Assembly: GCF_002994745.2 (NCBI RefSeq)
Contig: NW_020126818.1
Location: 372,001 to 436,000, forward strand
From: Rosa chinensis
Taxonomy: Eukaryota > Streptophyta > Magnoliopsida > Rosales > Rosaceae
Reading direction: 5' to 3'
DNA length: 64,000 nucleotides
The notes below the pieces were generated by a model. That model saw only the letters and a list, made by a program, of their open reading frames with translations, searched no databases and was not told the DNA's origin. Positions 1 through 11,227 of the stretch are shown here, piece by piece. Numbering within the stretch: the first letter of the stretch is position 1; every line of letters starts with the position of its first letter. Both the position numbers and the translations under genes were made by a program.

Positions 1-1
1 T

Positions 2-1751
2 ATCATTCAATTAGCTGATAGATCCAATGCATACCCTAAAGGTTTATTAGAGGATGTGCTTGTACAAGTTAACCATCTTATCTTCCCAGCAGATTTTTAT
101 GTTTTAGAAATGGAGGACTCCCCTGTGAGTTCCACTCCATTACTTTTGGGACGTCCTTTCTTAAGGACAGCTAGGACGAAGATTGATGTGTATGAAGGGT
201 CTCTTACAATGGAGTTCGATGGTGACATTATAGGCTTTAACATTTTTGAAGCCATGAGGTATCCCCTAGAGGTTCATGATTGTTTTTCTACTGGTATTTT
301 GGATGAACTTGCACAGAAAATGTTTGACATTATGCATGAGGATACTTTAGTCACTACCCTTGAGAGTGGGGTAGGCTATACAAAGGAAGGCGTCACCATC
401 TCAGAGGACAAGTTGAAAGACACTTGTGAGGAGAAAATCATTGAAAACGTCTCCTTCCTTGAGGCATCACCCTTTATAGGTAAGTCTGTTTCTCCCTTGT
501 CCATTCAGTTATCTACTAACAAGACGTTACCTTCAGTGGTCCAGGCCCCAGAACTTGAGCTAAAACCTCTTCCAGACCATTTGAAGTATGTCTACTTAGG
601 GGACAAGGAGACCTTACCAGTGATTGTGTCCTCTGCACTAACGACTCCACAAGAAGAGAAGTTGGTGGACATGTTGAAGCAACACAAGACCGCCATAGGA
701 TGGACATTGGCGGACATCAAGGGAATCAGCCCTACAACTTGCGTCCATAGGATACTTCTGGAGGAGGGGTCTAAACCTACTAGAGAGGCTCAACGTCGTC
801 TCAACCCTCCAATGATGGAAGTAGTGAAGAAGGAGGTTATCAAACTCCTTGATTGTGGGGTGATCTACCCTATTTCAGACTCCAAGTGGGTCTCCCCAGT
901 TCAGGTCGTGCCCAAGAAGTCTGGGATCACTGTGGTAAAGAATGCTGATAACGAACTGGTGCCCCAAAGGACAGTCACAGGCCACAGAGTGTGCATTGAC
1001 TATAGGAGGCTCAACGCAACTACAAGGAAAGACCACTTTCCTCTGCCATTCATTGATCAGATGCTTGAGCGCCTAGCTGGACATGACTACTACTGCTTCC
1101 TGGATGGATACTCTGGTTACAACCAGATTGCAATTGCAAATGAAGACCAAGAGAAGACAACCTTCACTTGCCCCTTTGGAACATTTGCTTATAGACGTAT
1201 GCCCTTCGGACTTTGCAACGCTCCAGGTACTTTTCAGAGATGTATGGTAAGTATCTTTTCAGATTATATTGAGAAAATCATAGAGGTATTCATGGATGAC
1301 TTTTCAGTTTTTGGAAAGAATTTTGATGATTGTCTTAATAATCTGGAGATAATTTTGAAACGTTGCATGGAAACTAACCTTGTACTTAATTGGGAAAAAT
1401 GCCATTTTATGGTTCAACAAGGGATAGTTCTAGGACATATTGTCTCTACTAGGGGTATAGAGGTTGATAAGGCCAAGGTGGATATTGTGCGTCACTTACC
1501 CTCTCCCACTTCTGTGAGAGAGATTCGTTCTTTCCTTGGCCATGCAGGTTTTTACAGGAGGTTCATCAAGGACTTCTCTAAGATTTCGAGACCCTTATGT
1601 CAACTACTCCAGAAGGATGTGCCCTTTCACTTTGACAAGGAGTGTCAAGAAGCTTTTGACAAGCTTAAGGAGTTGTTGACGTCTGCCCCCATCATGTTAC
1701 CTCCAGATTGGTCCTTGCCCTTTGAGTTGATGTGTGATGCCTCTGACTATG
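2..1751 (+). CDS. gag-pol fragment of A: protease C-part, reverse transcriptase, start of RNase H (broken)
   Basis: The open frame enters from the left edge; codons start at base 2, so the true start lies upstream. The first part is the C-terminal half of the aspartic protease, matching the residues after the DLGAS motif in C. The reverse transcriptase follows, with [10 protein letters not shown] (motif A Asp), [10 protein letters not shown], and the catalytic box FMDD at 1289-1300, where Phe replaces the more usual Tyr. The frame ends in RNase H just after CDASDY, where the solo LTR inserted (TSD CTATG, 1747-1751). The last codons before the stop at 1807 are read from the LTR and are not native. 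RT copies the element RNA from a tRNA primer in the cytoplasmic particle. There is no other disabling change that I can see in this stretch. RT identity is certain from the motifs. Confidence 0.93.
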
Positions 1752-4068
1752 TGATGTCGCTTTTGTTGAGCGACCAATTTAACCCTGAAATGTCATTAGT
1801 AGTATAAAGTAAGTAGGGATCGTTCTATTCCGGGGATTGAGGGTACACCTGTCATTGTCAAACAATTAAACAATTAAAATTAAAACAAAGTATAATATTT
1901 ACAAAAATATAACAAAATATATACATATTTACGAAAAAGGGGGATTTTTGATTTTTGGTTTTCGAAAATTAAACTAAGTTAAGAAAATAATTAAAATGCA
2001 AAAACATAAAAATATAAATGGGATGCAAGAACAAAGATCAAATTCGAAACTCATGATTAAAATTGATTCAAGTTCATCATTGTTCATCATAGTCATGCAA
2101 GAGGAGTTGATCATGTGAAACGTTCAAAAGCAAACAATTTCCCATATTTTACTTTCAATGCTAATTAACCTAAGCGAAAGCACCTAGATTAATCCTATCA
2201 AACATGCAATCAAACCCTAGAAAGCTAGTCAATCATGTCATGTTTAACGCATTAAGCACCTAGAAAGGCTATCAACTCAAATGTGCAACTTAGTATGAAA
2301 AAGTCCACCTAATTGCAATCTTCTTTGATTAAATTCGGTTTTTGTACAAAACCTTTACTACTTATCGATCCAAGAACACAAAACCAAAAAGTTGATTCAT
2401 GTTCTTAAATTCGTAGCACCAATTATATCAAAACCCTAAGTGTTTGCAACCACATAAGATTAAAATACAAAAGTTATCTATCATGCAAATTTAATCAAAC
2501 ACTCACACAAAAGCAACCATAAATCGCAATATATGAATCTGAAAATTAACAATTAATCATAAAATTTCAGAAAACAACACTTGTTCAAACATGTGTGTCA
2601 ACTAGGGCAAAACCAACGAAAATTACAAAGCAAAGGTTACAAGGAGAATCGGATTACACCGTGATGAAGATGAGATGAATGAAGTGATGAATGGTCTCTT
2701 GAATTTCGAAAGCAATCTTCAAGGATGGTGATGGATGATGTGCACGGCGTGTCCTCTTCTTCCTTGGCCTTGCTTGAACTTCGTGGTTGCCCTAGAGGAT
2801 GGAGAAGAGCACGGCTAAGCTAGAGAGAGTTTTCTGATTTTTTTCTCAAAGTGTAAACGCAAAAGTGGGAACTAGGAACTCCAAAACGTTGAGAAGATGG
2901 GAGGTTATATAGGGGACGGCCAACTTGCTCTCCAAGCCGTGTAAACCTTATGGAATTAATCTGAAAATTCCACATAATTTCCTCCAATAATATCTTGCCA
3001 AATAAGCCCTATGAGGTGGTTCAACCAATCACAAAATTCCATTTAATTCCCTAAATAATCTTGCCGAAATTCCCTTGATATAATTCTGATTTTTGTAGTT
3101 CAATTCGGCCAAACTTCCTTTAGGGAATTAAGGAATGTATCTAGACTTCTTTTGAGCTTTTCTTGGTCTCCACCTTTTTCTCTTTCCTTTTATTTCTCCC
3201 TTGAATATCTCCTTGCCGAATTCTCTAGGGTTTTCTTTTAATTCACACGGCAACTTCCTTCTTTTCCTCTTGGCTTGGACGGCAAAAGATATTCTAGGGT
3301 TTATCTCTTGATGAATTTCCATAAAAATAGCCCTAGAAAATCTCCCTAGAAAATCTCCTTTTAATTTCTGATTTTCCACGTCATTTTCCTTGTTTCTCTC
3401 TTCATTTTGGACGGCAAACATCTCTAGGGTTTCTTCATTGCGTCACAAACCCTAATTGCATGGGCTTTGTGGGCTTTTGATCCATTTGCCGAAAATCCAA
3501 CAAGTCTTGAGAGTTCTTGGGCCTCCATGCGCCACCTTTGTGCCATGTCATCATCTAGAGTCTTCAAGAAGCTTCTCTCATGCCATGTCACTTCATTAAT
3601 TCGATCTCCATTCATGGTTGGCTCAAGAGTCTTGTTTTGGCAAGCTTTCCTTTTCTGGACAGGGTTTCCTGGTTGGACCAGGAAAGCTTCATTTCTTCAT
3701 TTCTGCTCATTTGTGCTTCCCTTTGTACTTCATCTTGTCTCCCTCCAACGTTGGCTAGCTTCTCTCTCCATTTGTGAGCTCGTTTCAGCTCATTTGTGAC
3801 AAGGACCTGAAAATAGAAACTAGTAAGAAAAATAGAAACTTTCCTAAAATGAAAAGTGGGAAACTTTCTAAAAATGAAAAATAGAAACTACTAAAAATGG
3901 AAACTTACTAAAAATGATAAATAAAAACTACAAAAATAGAAACTTTCTACAAATAGGAACTTTCCCAATCAAAGAATGGAAACTTTCCTAAACAGGGTTT
4001 TATTAAGGAAATAACGCAGAAAATGCAGGGAAAAGCAAGTAAAACGTCGCATTAAAATGCTCCTATCA
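1752..4068 (-). mobile_element. Solo LTR (type 1) inserted in A's RNase H
   Basis: A single LTR of 2317 bp, read on the minus strand, begins TGATGTCGC and ends CTCCTATCA on the plus strand. It is flanked by CTATG on both sides (1747-1751 and 4069-4073), so it is a true insertion whose internal part was lost by LTR-LTR recombination. A TATATAA box lies at 2905-2911 on the minus strand. The U3 part (about 3790-4000) carries degenerate tandem copies of a GAAAGTTTCTATTTTTCA-like unit. Insert plus TSD is 2322 bp, a multiple of three, but the LTR holds stops. A block near 2411-2478 resembles type 2 LTRs while its flanks are type 1, so this LTR is a mosaic. Confidence 0.95.
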
Positions 4069-5779
4069 CTATGCAGTTGGAGCTGTTTTGGGGCAAAGGA
4101 AGGACAAGCTACCCTATGCCATCTACTACGCCTCAAGGACTCTCAATGATGCACAAATGAACTACTCCACCACAGAGAAAGAGCTCCTTGCAGTTGTCTT
4201 TGCCCTTGAGAAGTTTCGCTCTTATTTACTTGGTACCAAAGTTACTATCTTTACTGACCATGCAGCTTTAAAATACTTGATGACCAAGAAGGAGGCGAAA
4301 CCAAGGCTCATCAGATGGATCCTACTCTTGCAAGAATTCGACGTGGAAATCAAGGACAAGAAGGGTAGTGAGAACGTGGTAGCTGACCACTTGAGTCGCT
4401 TGGTGCATGCAGAAGATCATCTCCCTCTGGTGGAGACATTTCCAGATGAGCAACTCTTTGGACTTCAGGTAAGTGAACCATGGTATGCAGATATTGTGAA
4501 CTATATTGTGTCTAGGAAGATTCCTGATACCATGTCACGTGCTCATAGAGATAGGCTTAAGAAAACTGTTAAGCACTATGTTTGGGATGAACCTTACCTA
4601 TGGAAATATTGTTCTGATCAATTGATTAGAAGATGTGTGCCTGAACATGAACATAATGCTATACTTTCGTTTTGCCATTCTAAAGCATGTGGGGGACACT
4701 TTGGGTCTAAGAAGACTGCGTTTAAGGTACTAGAGTCTGGGTTCTATTGGCCAACATTGTTTAGGGATGCACATGCCTATTGTTTAACTTGTGATAAATG
4801 CCAAAGAACAGGAAACCTAGGCCCTAGAGATCAAATGCCCTTGACTAATATCATAACTGTTGAAATCTTTGATGTTTGGGGTATAGATTTCATGGGACCT
4901 TTTCCATCATCTTTTGGGTTCATATATATCTTACTTGCAGTGGACTATGTTTCCAAATGGGTGGAAGCAAAGGCCACTAGAACTAATGACTCTAAGGTTG
5001 TTGCAGATTTTATCAAGTCTAACATTTTTAGCAGGTTTGGAATGCCTAGAGTTCTCATTAGTGATGGAGGATCCCATTTTTGCAATCGGACGATTGAGGC
5101 TCTCTTGAGGAGATATGATGTCACACATAAGGTTTCTACACCTTATCACCCACAAACTAGTGGGCAGGCTGAGGTCTCTAATCGTCAGATTAAGGGGATA
5201 TTGGAGAAGACTGTGAACCCCAACAGGAAGGACTGGTCCTTGCGTCTAGAGGATGCTTTGTGGGCCTACAGAACTGCATACAAAACTCCCATAGGTATGT
5301 CACCATATCGAATTATCTATGGCAAACCTTGCCATTTACCTGTGGAGTTGGAGCACAAAGCTTGGTGGGCTGTGAAGCAGTTCAACATGGATATTGATGC
5401 AGCTGGGCTTCATAGGAAGTTGCAATTGCAAGAGTTAGAGGAGATTAGGAATGATGCCTTCGAAAGTGCTAAAATTTACAAGGATAAGACGAAGGCATTC
5501 CATGACAAAATGATTCGAAGGAAGACTTTTGTTGTGGGTCAAAAAGTTCTTCTCTTCCATTCTCGTCTCAAACTCTTCCCAGGTAAGCTTCGTTCTCGTT
5601 GGATTGGGCCTTTTGTTATCACTCATGTGTTTCCTCATGGAGCTGTGCAGATAAAGAGTGAACATACAAATAACGAGTTCAAGGTGAATGGCCACCGCTT
5701 GAAGCCTTACTATGAGGCATTTGTGGAACATGAAGTGGAGGCCGTACCCCTCCAAAACGTTCCAAACCCTGAGGATTAA
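4069..5779 (+). CDS. pol fragment of A: RNase H remainder and integrase
   Basis: This is the same frame as 2-1751, resumed after the solo LTR; the shared codon is GCA at 4073-4075. RNase H continues with [16 protein letters not shown] and VVADHLSR, which hold its remaining acidic residues. Integrase follows, with a His/Cys zinc-binding region (FCH, GGHFG, CDKC) and the catalytic triad: Asp in GIDFMG (4886-4888), Asp in ISDGG (5063-5065) and Glu in AEVSNRQ (5171-5173). Counting codons gives 58 residues between the two Asp and 35 between Asp and Glu, the D,D35E rule. A GPF/Y-type C-terminal motif (RWIGPFVI) and a basic tail follow. The stop is TAA at 5777-5779. An ATG at 4088 opens the visible frame, but this is an internal Met and not a native start. 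Integrase joins the cDNA to host DNA. The domain looks complete, but it is cut off from its promoter and upstream frame. Confidence 0.93.
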
Positions 5780-5826
5780 ATGGAGGTACAAGTCTAGGCT
5801 GAAAGACTATAAACATTAAGCGCTGC

Positions 5827-5842
5827 TTGGGAGGCAACCCAA
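5827..5842 (+). promoter_or_regulatory. Conserved post-pol stem-loop (A)
   Basis: Perfect 5-bp stem TTGGG/CCCAA around loop AGGCAA, about 50 bases after the pol stop. The same block occurs in C, I, J, D and E, including copies that lost gag-pol, which suggests an RNA-level role. The role itself is inferred. Confidence 0.55.
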
Positions 5843-5989
5843 TTCAGAAGTTGCTGTGGAGGAGTCATCAACGCAGATTTGTTTTATTTTTCCCTTTTAC
5901 TCCTCCAATTTTCTTTGTACTTAGTCATTATTTTCGTAAATCTTTTTCCTATATACTTAAGTGTTTCATTGCATGCTTATACTTGATTA

Positions 5990-6028
5990 CATTGAGGACA
6001 ATGCAATATTTAAGTGTGGGGGAAGGGA
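5990..6028 (+). promoter_or_regulatory. Extra polypurine-like tract with hairpin (A)
   Basis: CATTG AGGA CAATG forms a perfect stem-loop (5990-6003). It is followed 14 bases later by GGGGGAAGGGA (6018-6028) within the AAGTGTGGGGG context shared with the true tract at 14623. It may prime extra plus strands; that is inferred. Confidence 0.5.
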
Positions 6029-6375
6029 TTTATATTTGAGTCTTTTATTTTGAGTCATATATGGAAAAATACAAAAAAAAATTGAAAAATGTCAAAAAAG
6101 TCAAAAATTTTGGTTGCTTTTGTTTTTGTTTTGAGTCTTAGGATGCCCTTTCAACTGTCTAGGATGATTCTATATCTCTGAAATCATGACTAAAAGAGGA
6201 TCACAAAATTGAGATGATTTAAACACGGTATTCTTTGGTTAATTGAGATATATGAGATATATATGCATGTGTAGTGGATATGGATTTCGAAACTTTGGTA
6301 CAGAAAATATGAGCATGTTAAGATGAGTTTTGATTCATAAAAGCCATGTGAGATAATTGAGCCATGTCCCTTTTT

Positions 6376-8390
6376 TGATGCAGCTAAAAGCAAGCGCACA
6401 ATTTAACCCTGAAAATATCGTTAGTAGTATAAGTAAGTAGGGATCGTTCTATTCCGGGGATTGAGGGTACACCTGTCAATGTAGGACAATTAAACAATTA
6501 AAATTAAAACAAAGTATAATATTTACAAAGATATAACAAAATATATACATATTTACGAAAAGGGGGGATTTTGTTTTTGGTTTTTCGAAAATAAAACTAA
6601 GTTAACAAGACAATTAAAATGCAAAAACATAAAAATACAAATGGAATGAGAGAACAAAGATCAAAACCAAAACATATGATTAAAATTGACTCAAACCCTA
6701 ATATTGTTCATCTAAGTCATGAGAAAGGAGTTGATCATGTGAAACATTCGAAAGCAAATGAATTCCCATTTTTTACTTTTCAATGCTAATTAACCTAAGC
6801 GAAAGCACCTAGATTAATCCTATCAAACATGCAATCAAACCCTAGAAAGCTAGTCAATCATGTCATGTTTAACGCATTACACATAGAGAAAGGCTATCAA
6901 CTCAAGTGTACAACTTAGTATGGAAAAGTCCACCTAATTGCAATCCTCGTTAATTAAATTCGATCTTTGTACAAAACCTTTACTACTTTGATTCAAGTTT
7001 ACACAAAACGAAAAGTCGATTTCATGTTCTTAAACCTAGCACCAATTATATCAAAACCCTAAGTGTTTGCAACCACATAAGATTAAAATACAAAAGTTAT
7101 CTATAACGCAAATTTAATTAAACAAACCCACATAAGCAACTCTCGAAGAACAATAATATGAATCTGAAAATTCTCAATTAATCATAAAAATTCCAGAAAT
7201 TAATATTTGTTCAAACACATATGTCAACTAGTTCATAACCAACGAAATTCAAAGCAAAGGTTACAAAGGAGAATCGGATTACACCGTGAGATGGGGATGG
7301 TGATGAACGATTGATGTGGTGGTCTCTTGAATCTCGAAAGCAAGCTTCAAGGTTGGAGATGGATGATGGATGCTCACGGCTATGCTTCTTCTCCCTTGGC
7401 CTTGCTTGAACTCGTGGAGATGACTAGAGGATGGAGAAACTCACGGCTATGCTAAGAAGATTTTCTGATTTTTTTCTAAAGTGTAAATTGTATGGAGGAG
7501 AGGAACCTCCATCAACGTCAAAGAGGTGGGTATATATATAAGCACGGCTAGGGTTCACAAAGCAATCAGAATTTTCCACATAGCTTCAACCAATGATAAT
7601 TCGCCAAGTAAGCTTGTGATGTGGTCCAACCAATCATAGAATGCCAAGTAAGCCTTGTGATGTGTTCCAACCAATCATAATTCTCTAAAATACCTCCCTA
7701 ATATTTAATTGCCGAATTTCCTTGAAATTATTCTGATTTTCTTCAAGAATTTCGGCCAACATTCCTTTAGGGAATTTAGGGATGAATCTAGACGCCTTTT
7801 TAGCCTTTCCTTGGTGCACACATATTTTCCTTCCATAAATATCTCCCTTGAATCTCTCTTGGCGTCATCTCCTTGATTATTTCTGATTTTCACGTTGGCA
7901 ATCACACCAAATTATTCCTCCAACAATATTTCTTTCCATAAAAGTCTCCCAAGAAAATCTCTCCTTGAAATCCTCAATCAATCATCTTCAATTCCCACGT
8001 TGTCACCTTGTTTTTCCTTAAGTATTACACGGCAAATTTAATCCCCAAGGAAAATATATATTTTTTTTTTTTTTAAAAACTCTTCCTTGATTCTGTCCTT
8101 GCCATGTCATCTTCATGAAACTTCTCGTTCCATTTATGAACTCAATTCTGCTTATTTATTCCAAAAACCTGAAAATAGAAGCTTTCTAAAATAAGAAATG
8201 GAAACTTTCTTAAACTAAAATGGAAACTTTCTAAAAATGGAAAATAGAAACTACAAAACGGAAACTTTCTACAATTAGGAACTTTCCCATTCGAAGAATG
8301 GAAACTTTCCTAAACAGAGTTTTATTAAGGAAATAATGCATAAAATGTAGGGAAATGCAGTTAAAACGTCGCATTAAAATGCTCCTATCA
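6376..8390 (-). repeat. 3' LTR of E (type 2)
   Basis: Starts TGATGCAGC and ends CTCCTATCA on the plus strand; followed by the purine tract complement, which fixes it as the 3' LTR of a minus-strand element. A TATATATATA box on the minus strand is at 7531-7540. The 66-residue frame at 7705-7905 recurs in every type 2 LTR and is not taken as a gene. Confidence 0.95.
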
Positions 8391-8430
8391 AAATCCCCCA
8401 CACTTAGCTTTTGCTAGTCCCTTAGCAAAA
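8391..8430 (-). promoter_or_regulatory. Polypurine tract and adjacent hairpin of E
   Basis: On the minus strand the tract is GGGGGA (8394-8399) directly beside the LTR. A hairpin with 8-bp arms TTTTGCTA/TAGCAAAA and loop of six occupies 8409-8430. The tract primes plus-strand DNA synthesis in LTR elements; the hairpin's role is unknown. Confidence 0.75.
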
Positions 8431-10133
8431 TCACACAAAGACACACACTAAGACTCAACGAAAATTTAAAGACTCAACCAAATGAAAATTCTATTGCCCT
8501 TCAACTTTTTGTCTCAGCAATCTCTTACTTTCACAACACCAAGATTAGCACTTAACTAAGAGTCAATGTTTAAGCATTCGAGAGTTAATTGAAACACATA
8601 ATTTACATATACACAAGTAGGACTTGGTTGTAACAATGGTGATGGGTTCTGTCAAGCATGTTTCAAACAAGTTTGATTCAATCCTCACAAGGCATATCCA
8701 CTCTTTCTTCTCTCAGAATTCAAGGCAATGCTTAAAAGCTTATACACTCAAGTATATGTGAAAGATAGCAAGTATATCACATATTATATGAAACGAAAGC
8801 ACATGTATATTTTTTCTTTTAAAGATCTCATGAAAGGTACCAACTACTTGCACAGATGGACCCAAGCCATATGTTCAACTCTTGTAACTCATCTCCACAT
8901 CAAGGGCTGTCCCATCTTAAGGATCAAGAAGGTCTTCTCAAGGGTTGTAATGGGGCTAAGGCTCAAGGTTTAAAGAAACGAAAGGTAAGGATTTATCAAA
9001 GTGTCCTAAAAACCTAGCAGAGCACATGTAAATGTAGAGACTTCAAGAAATTCCAGCAAGGCATTGTAAAAACGTCACTTTCCCTAGGGGTGATCATAAA
9101 AGGGCCTAATGTCTTCATGTTGGGCCCAATCTTCATTCTAAACTTCCTTTGAACTCTAGTGAATTGGACAAAGGCCATATTTTCTGTAATGGGCCTTCAG
9201 TTCAAAGTAAACTCCAAAATCACTAAGTATGGGGGACTAAAATCCATAAACATTTTTCTTTCTTTTAGCCATACACATTTTTTTCTTTTTCACTTTCTTT
9301 TCCTCGGCTTTTTCACACATTTTTTTTCTTTATGGATAAGTCTACCCCCACACTTGAACTTTCACCTCTTCTCAATTTTCATTCTCAATGCCAAATCCTT
9401 AAGTAAAGTCCCAAAATTAGCTCCACTAAGTTTCTAGAACAAAGGGTAGGAGTGTAATTATACTAAGGTTTAGGGTTAAGGATTTTAAGGGTAATGAAAG
9501 AAAAGGCTTAATGTAGGCTCAAAAGGGTTAAACTAGGGGAGTCCCATGACGGGCACAAAAGGGGACACAGGCTTATATGGCAATGGTGGTAATTCCTAGG
9601 GTGCCTCTGTCCTTTCCAGAATCAGGGACATGTATTGATAAAAGTCTCAACAAGCACAAGAGCGAATTCTAGCATTCTCTAGTCCATCAAACTTAATCTA
9701 TGGCAAGCAGTCAATCAAATGAAGAATAATGAGATCATGAAAACTTCGCCAAGAAATTAAGAATATATTTTTCATTTCTCTCCAAGAAAAAGGAACATGG
9801 GTTCAATTATCTCACATGGGTTTATATGAATCAAAACACATCTTAACATGCTCATAATCTGTACCAAGGTCACGAAATCCATATCCACTACACATGCATA
9901 CATTTTTCGTATATCTCAATTAACCAAAGAATACCATTTTAGAAATCATCTCAATTTTGTGATCCTCTTTTAATCATAATTTTAGAGATATAGAATCATC
10001 CTAGACAGTTGAAGGTGGGCATCCTATGACTCAAAACAAAAATAAAAGCAACGAAATTTTTTTTAAATTTTTGACATTTTTTGATTTTTTTTGTATTTTC
10101 CAATATATATGACTCAAAATTAAAAAGTATAAA

Positions 10134-10172
10134 TCCCTTCCCCCACACTTAAATATTGCATTGTCCTCAATG
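10134..10172 (-). promoter_or_regulatory. Extra polypurine-like tract with hairpin (E)
   Basis: Minus-strand GGGGGAAGGGA (10134-10144) next to the CATTG/CAATG stem-loop (10159-10172), same order and spacing as in A, C, D, I and J. Confidence 0.5.
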
Positions 10173-10322
10173 TAATCAATTATAAGCTTGCAATGAAACA
10201 ATTAAGCATATAGCGATGGAATTTACGAAAACAAAAACAAAAGAGAAAATTTGAAAAATAAAAGAAATAGGGAAGGAGAAAGCAAATCTGTGTTTGTAGT
10301 CTCCAGCACAGCTACTTCTGAA

Positions 10323-10338
10323 TTGGGTTGCCTCCCAA
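10323..10338 (-). promoter_or_regulatory. Conserved post-pol stem-loop (E)
   Basis: TTGGG/CCCAA stem retained although pol itself is deleted; it lies close to the deletion junction. Confidence 0.5.
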
Positions 10339-10371
10339 GCAGCGCTTGAGTTTAACGTCTTTCAGCCAGAC

Positions 10372-10623
10372 GGAATAGATATTAAAAAGTTAGTAACTAT
10401 AATTAACAAAGAAATACAAAAAAAATATAAACAAGTAACAAAGAATTACAAACTACAAATATAATTAACAAGTACATTGTACACAAGACACAAGTTAGGT
10501 ACACAAGTGAGTAAAAAAAAACATGAAAAATATTTACACAAATGTTTTTTTTTTTACCTTAGTGTATCACAACATTTTGTTACATTTTCTTTTGTCATAA
10601 ATATTATTGATATCAAATCTAAT
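10372..10623 (-). other. Deletion junction and filler in E
   Basis: A/T-rich stretch of unclear origin joining the leader module to the post-pol block, exactly where gag-pol sits in C. The same filler is in J (about 55560-55735) and D (about 41075-41270), so the deletion happened once in a common founder. I recognise no coding or structural feature in it. Confidence 0.6.
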
Positions 10624-11008
10624 TCCAAGCGGTAAATCAAGTGGACGTGCGGCCCAAGTATAGTCGCCTAGACACAAACTCCCTTTCAAATCCTTTGGGC
10701 AACCTTACTGAAATGGCCAGGTAGGGGAGGACGAACACGAGAGGAAAAATCCATTTTGGCATGAGCTACTCCCACATAGTGGTTTAGGCCCATTTGCAAG
10801 CACTTCTGGATTCAAAAACCCGTCATGAACGTTGTCCCCTTCCTAGACACCATCCCACATAGGCTATACTTACTTGGATGAAAAAGGTCCTAAGTGTGAA
10901 GATAGTTCAATGAATGTTAATAAAGGCTGCCCTCAACCTTAAGGGACCTGGACTAGGTACCAATAAGGGGTTTAGGCCAATATTAATAAACACGACTTCA
11001 CCTATTTC
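10624..11008 (-). other. Leader RNA module of E (single copy)
   Basis: About 380 bp homologous to the leader modules of B, C, D, I and J, with conserved blocks such as GTTGAGGGCGGC and GTGGGAGTAGC. Its retention in a gag-pol-less element suggests a cis-acting role such as RNA packaging (inference). Confidence 0.7.
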
Positions 11009-11204
11009 TTCTTTAATTTACAACTCACAATAAAAATTCGTATTCAATAATATAAATAACAACCTAAGTAATTAATTAACTAATTAACTAACAATTAAGA
11101 GAATTACAAACAATTAACAAGTAAAATTTTTTTTTTTTTCTCTTTTTTCGAACACAACATATGAACAAAACAAATATTCACATATTTAACAAGTGATTTT
11201 TCAA

Positions 11205-11222
11205 TCCCCGGCAACGGCGCCA
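11205..11222 (-). other. Primer-binding site of E (tRNA-Asp type)
   Basis: Minus-strand TGGCGCCGTTGCCGGGGA, complementary to the 3' end of plant tRNA-Asp as I recall it; five bases separate it from the 5' LTR. Confidence 0.9.
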
Positions 11223-11227
11223 AAAAT

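Larger units (their letters stand above)
5780..6375 (+). other. Post-pol non-coding region of A, left part
   Basis: No long frame is present. The region starts with a conserved block ending in a TTGGG/CCCAA stem-loop (5827-5842). It then has a CATTG/CAATG hairpin and a purine tract (5990-6028), followed by A/T-rich sequence. Element E splits it after 6375; it resumes at 13243. Classical Athila elements have an env-like frame in this part; none is visible here. Confidence 0.85.
8431..10371 (-). other. Post-pol-derived non-coding region of E
   Basis: Reads on the minus strand as a diverged copy of the post-pol region of A and C. It includes the second extra G5 tract (9345-9349), the CATTG hairpin with purine tract (10134-10172) and the TTGGG stem-loop (10323-10338). 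No coding frame of note; short frames such as 9159-9437 are low-complexity shadows. Confidence 0.85.

Noticed and set aside
3128..3421. 97-residue frame repeated at 33521-33814
   Set aside because: Same position in the two solo LTRs of one subfamily; LTR shadow.
7705..7905. 66-residue frame repeated at 12557, 22145, 43160, 53419 and 58250
   Set aside because: It lies in the same place of every type 2 LTR, upstream of the TATA box, so the copies reflect LTR identity and not a conserved gene. No known domain.
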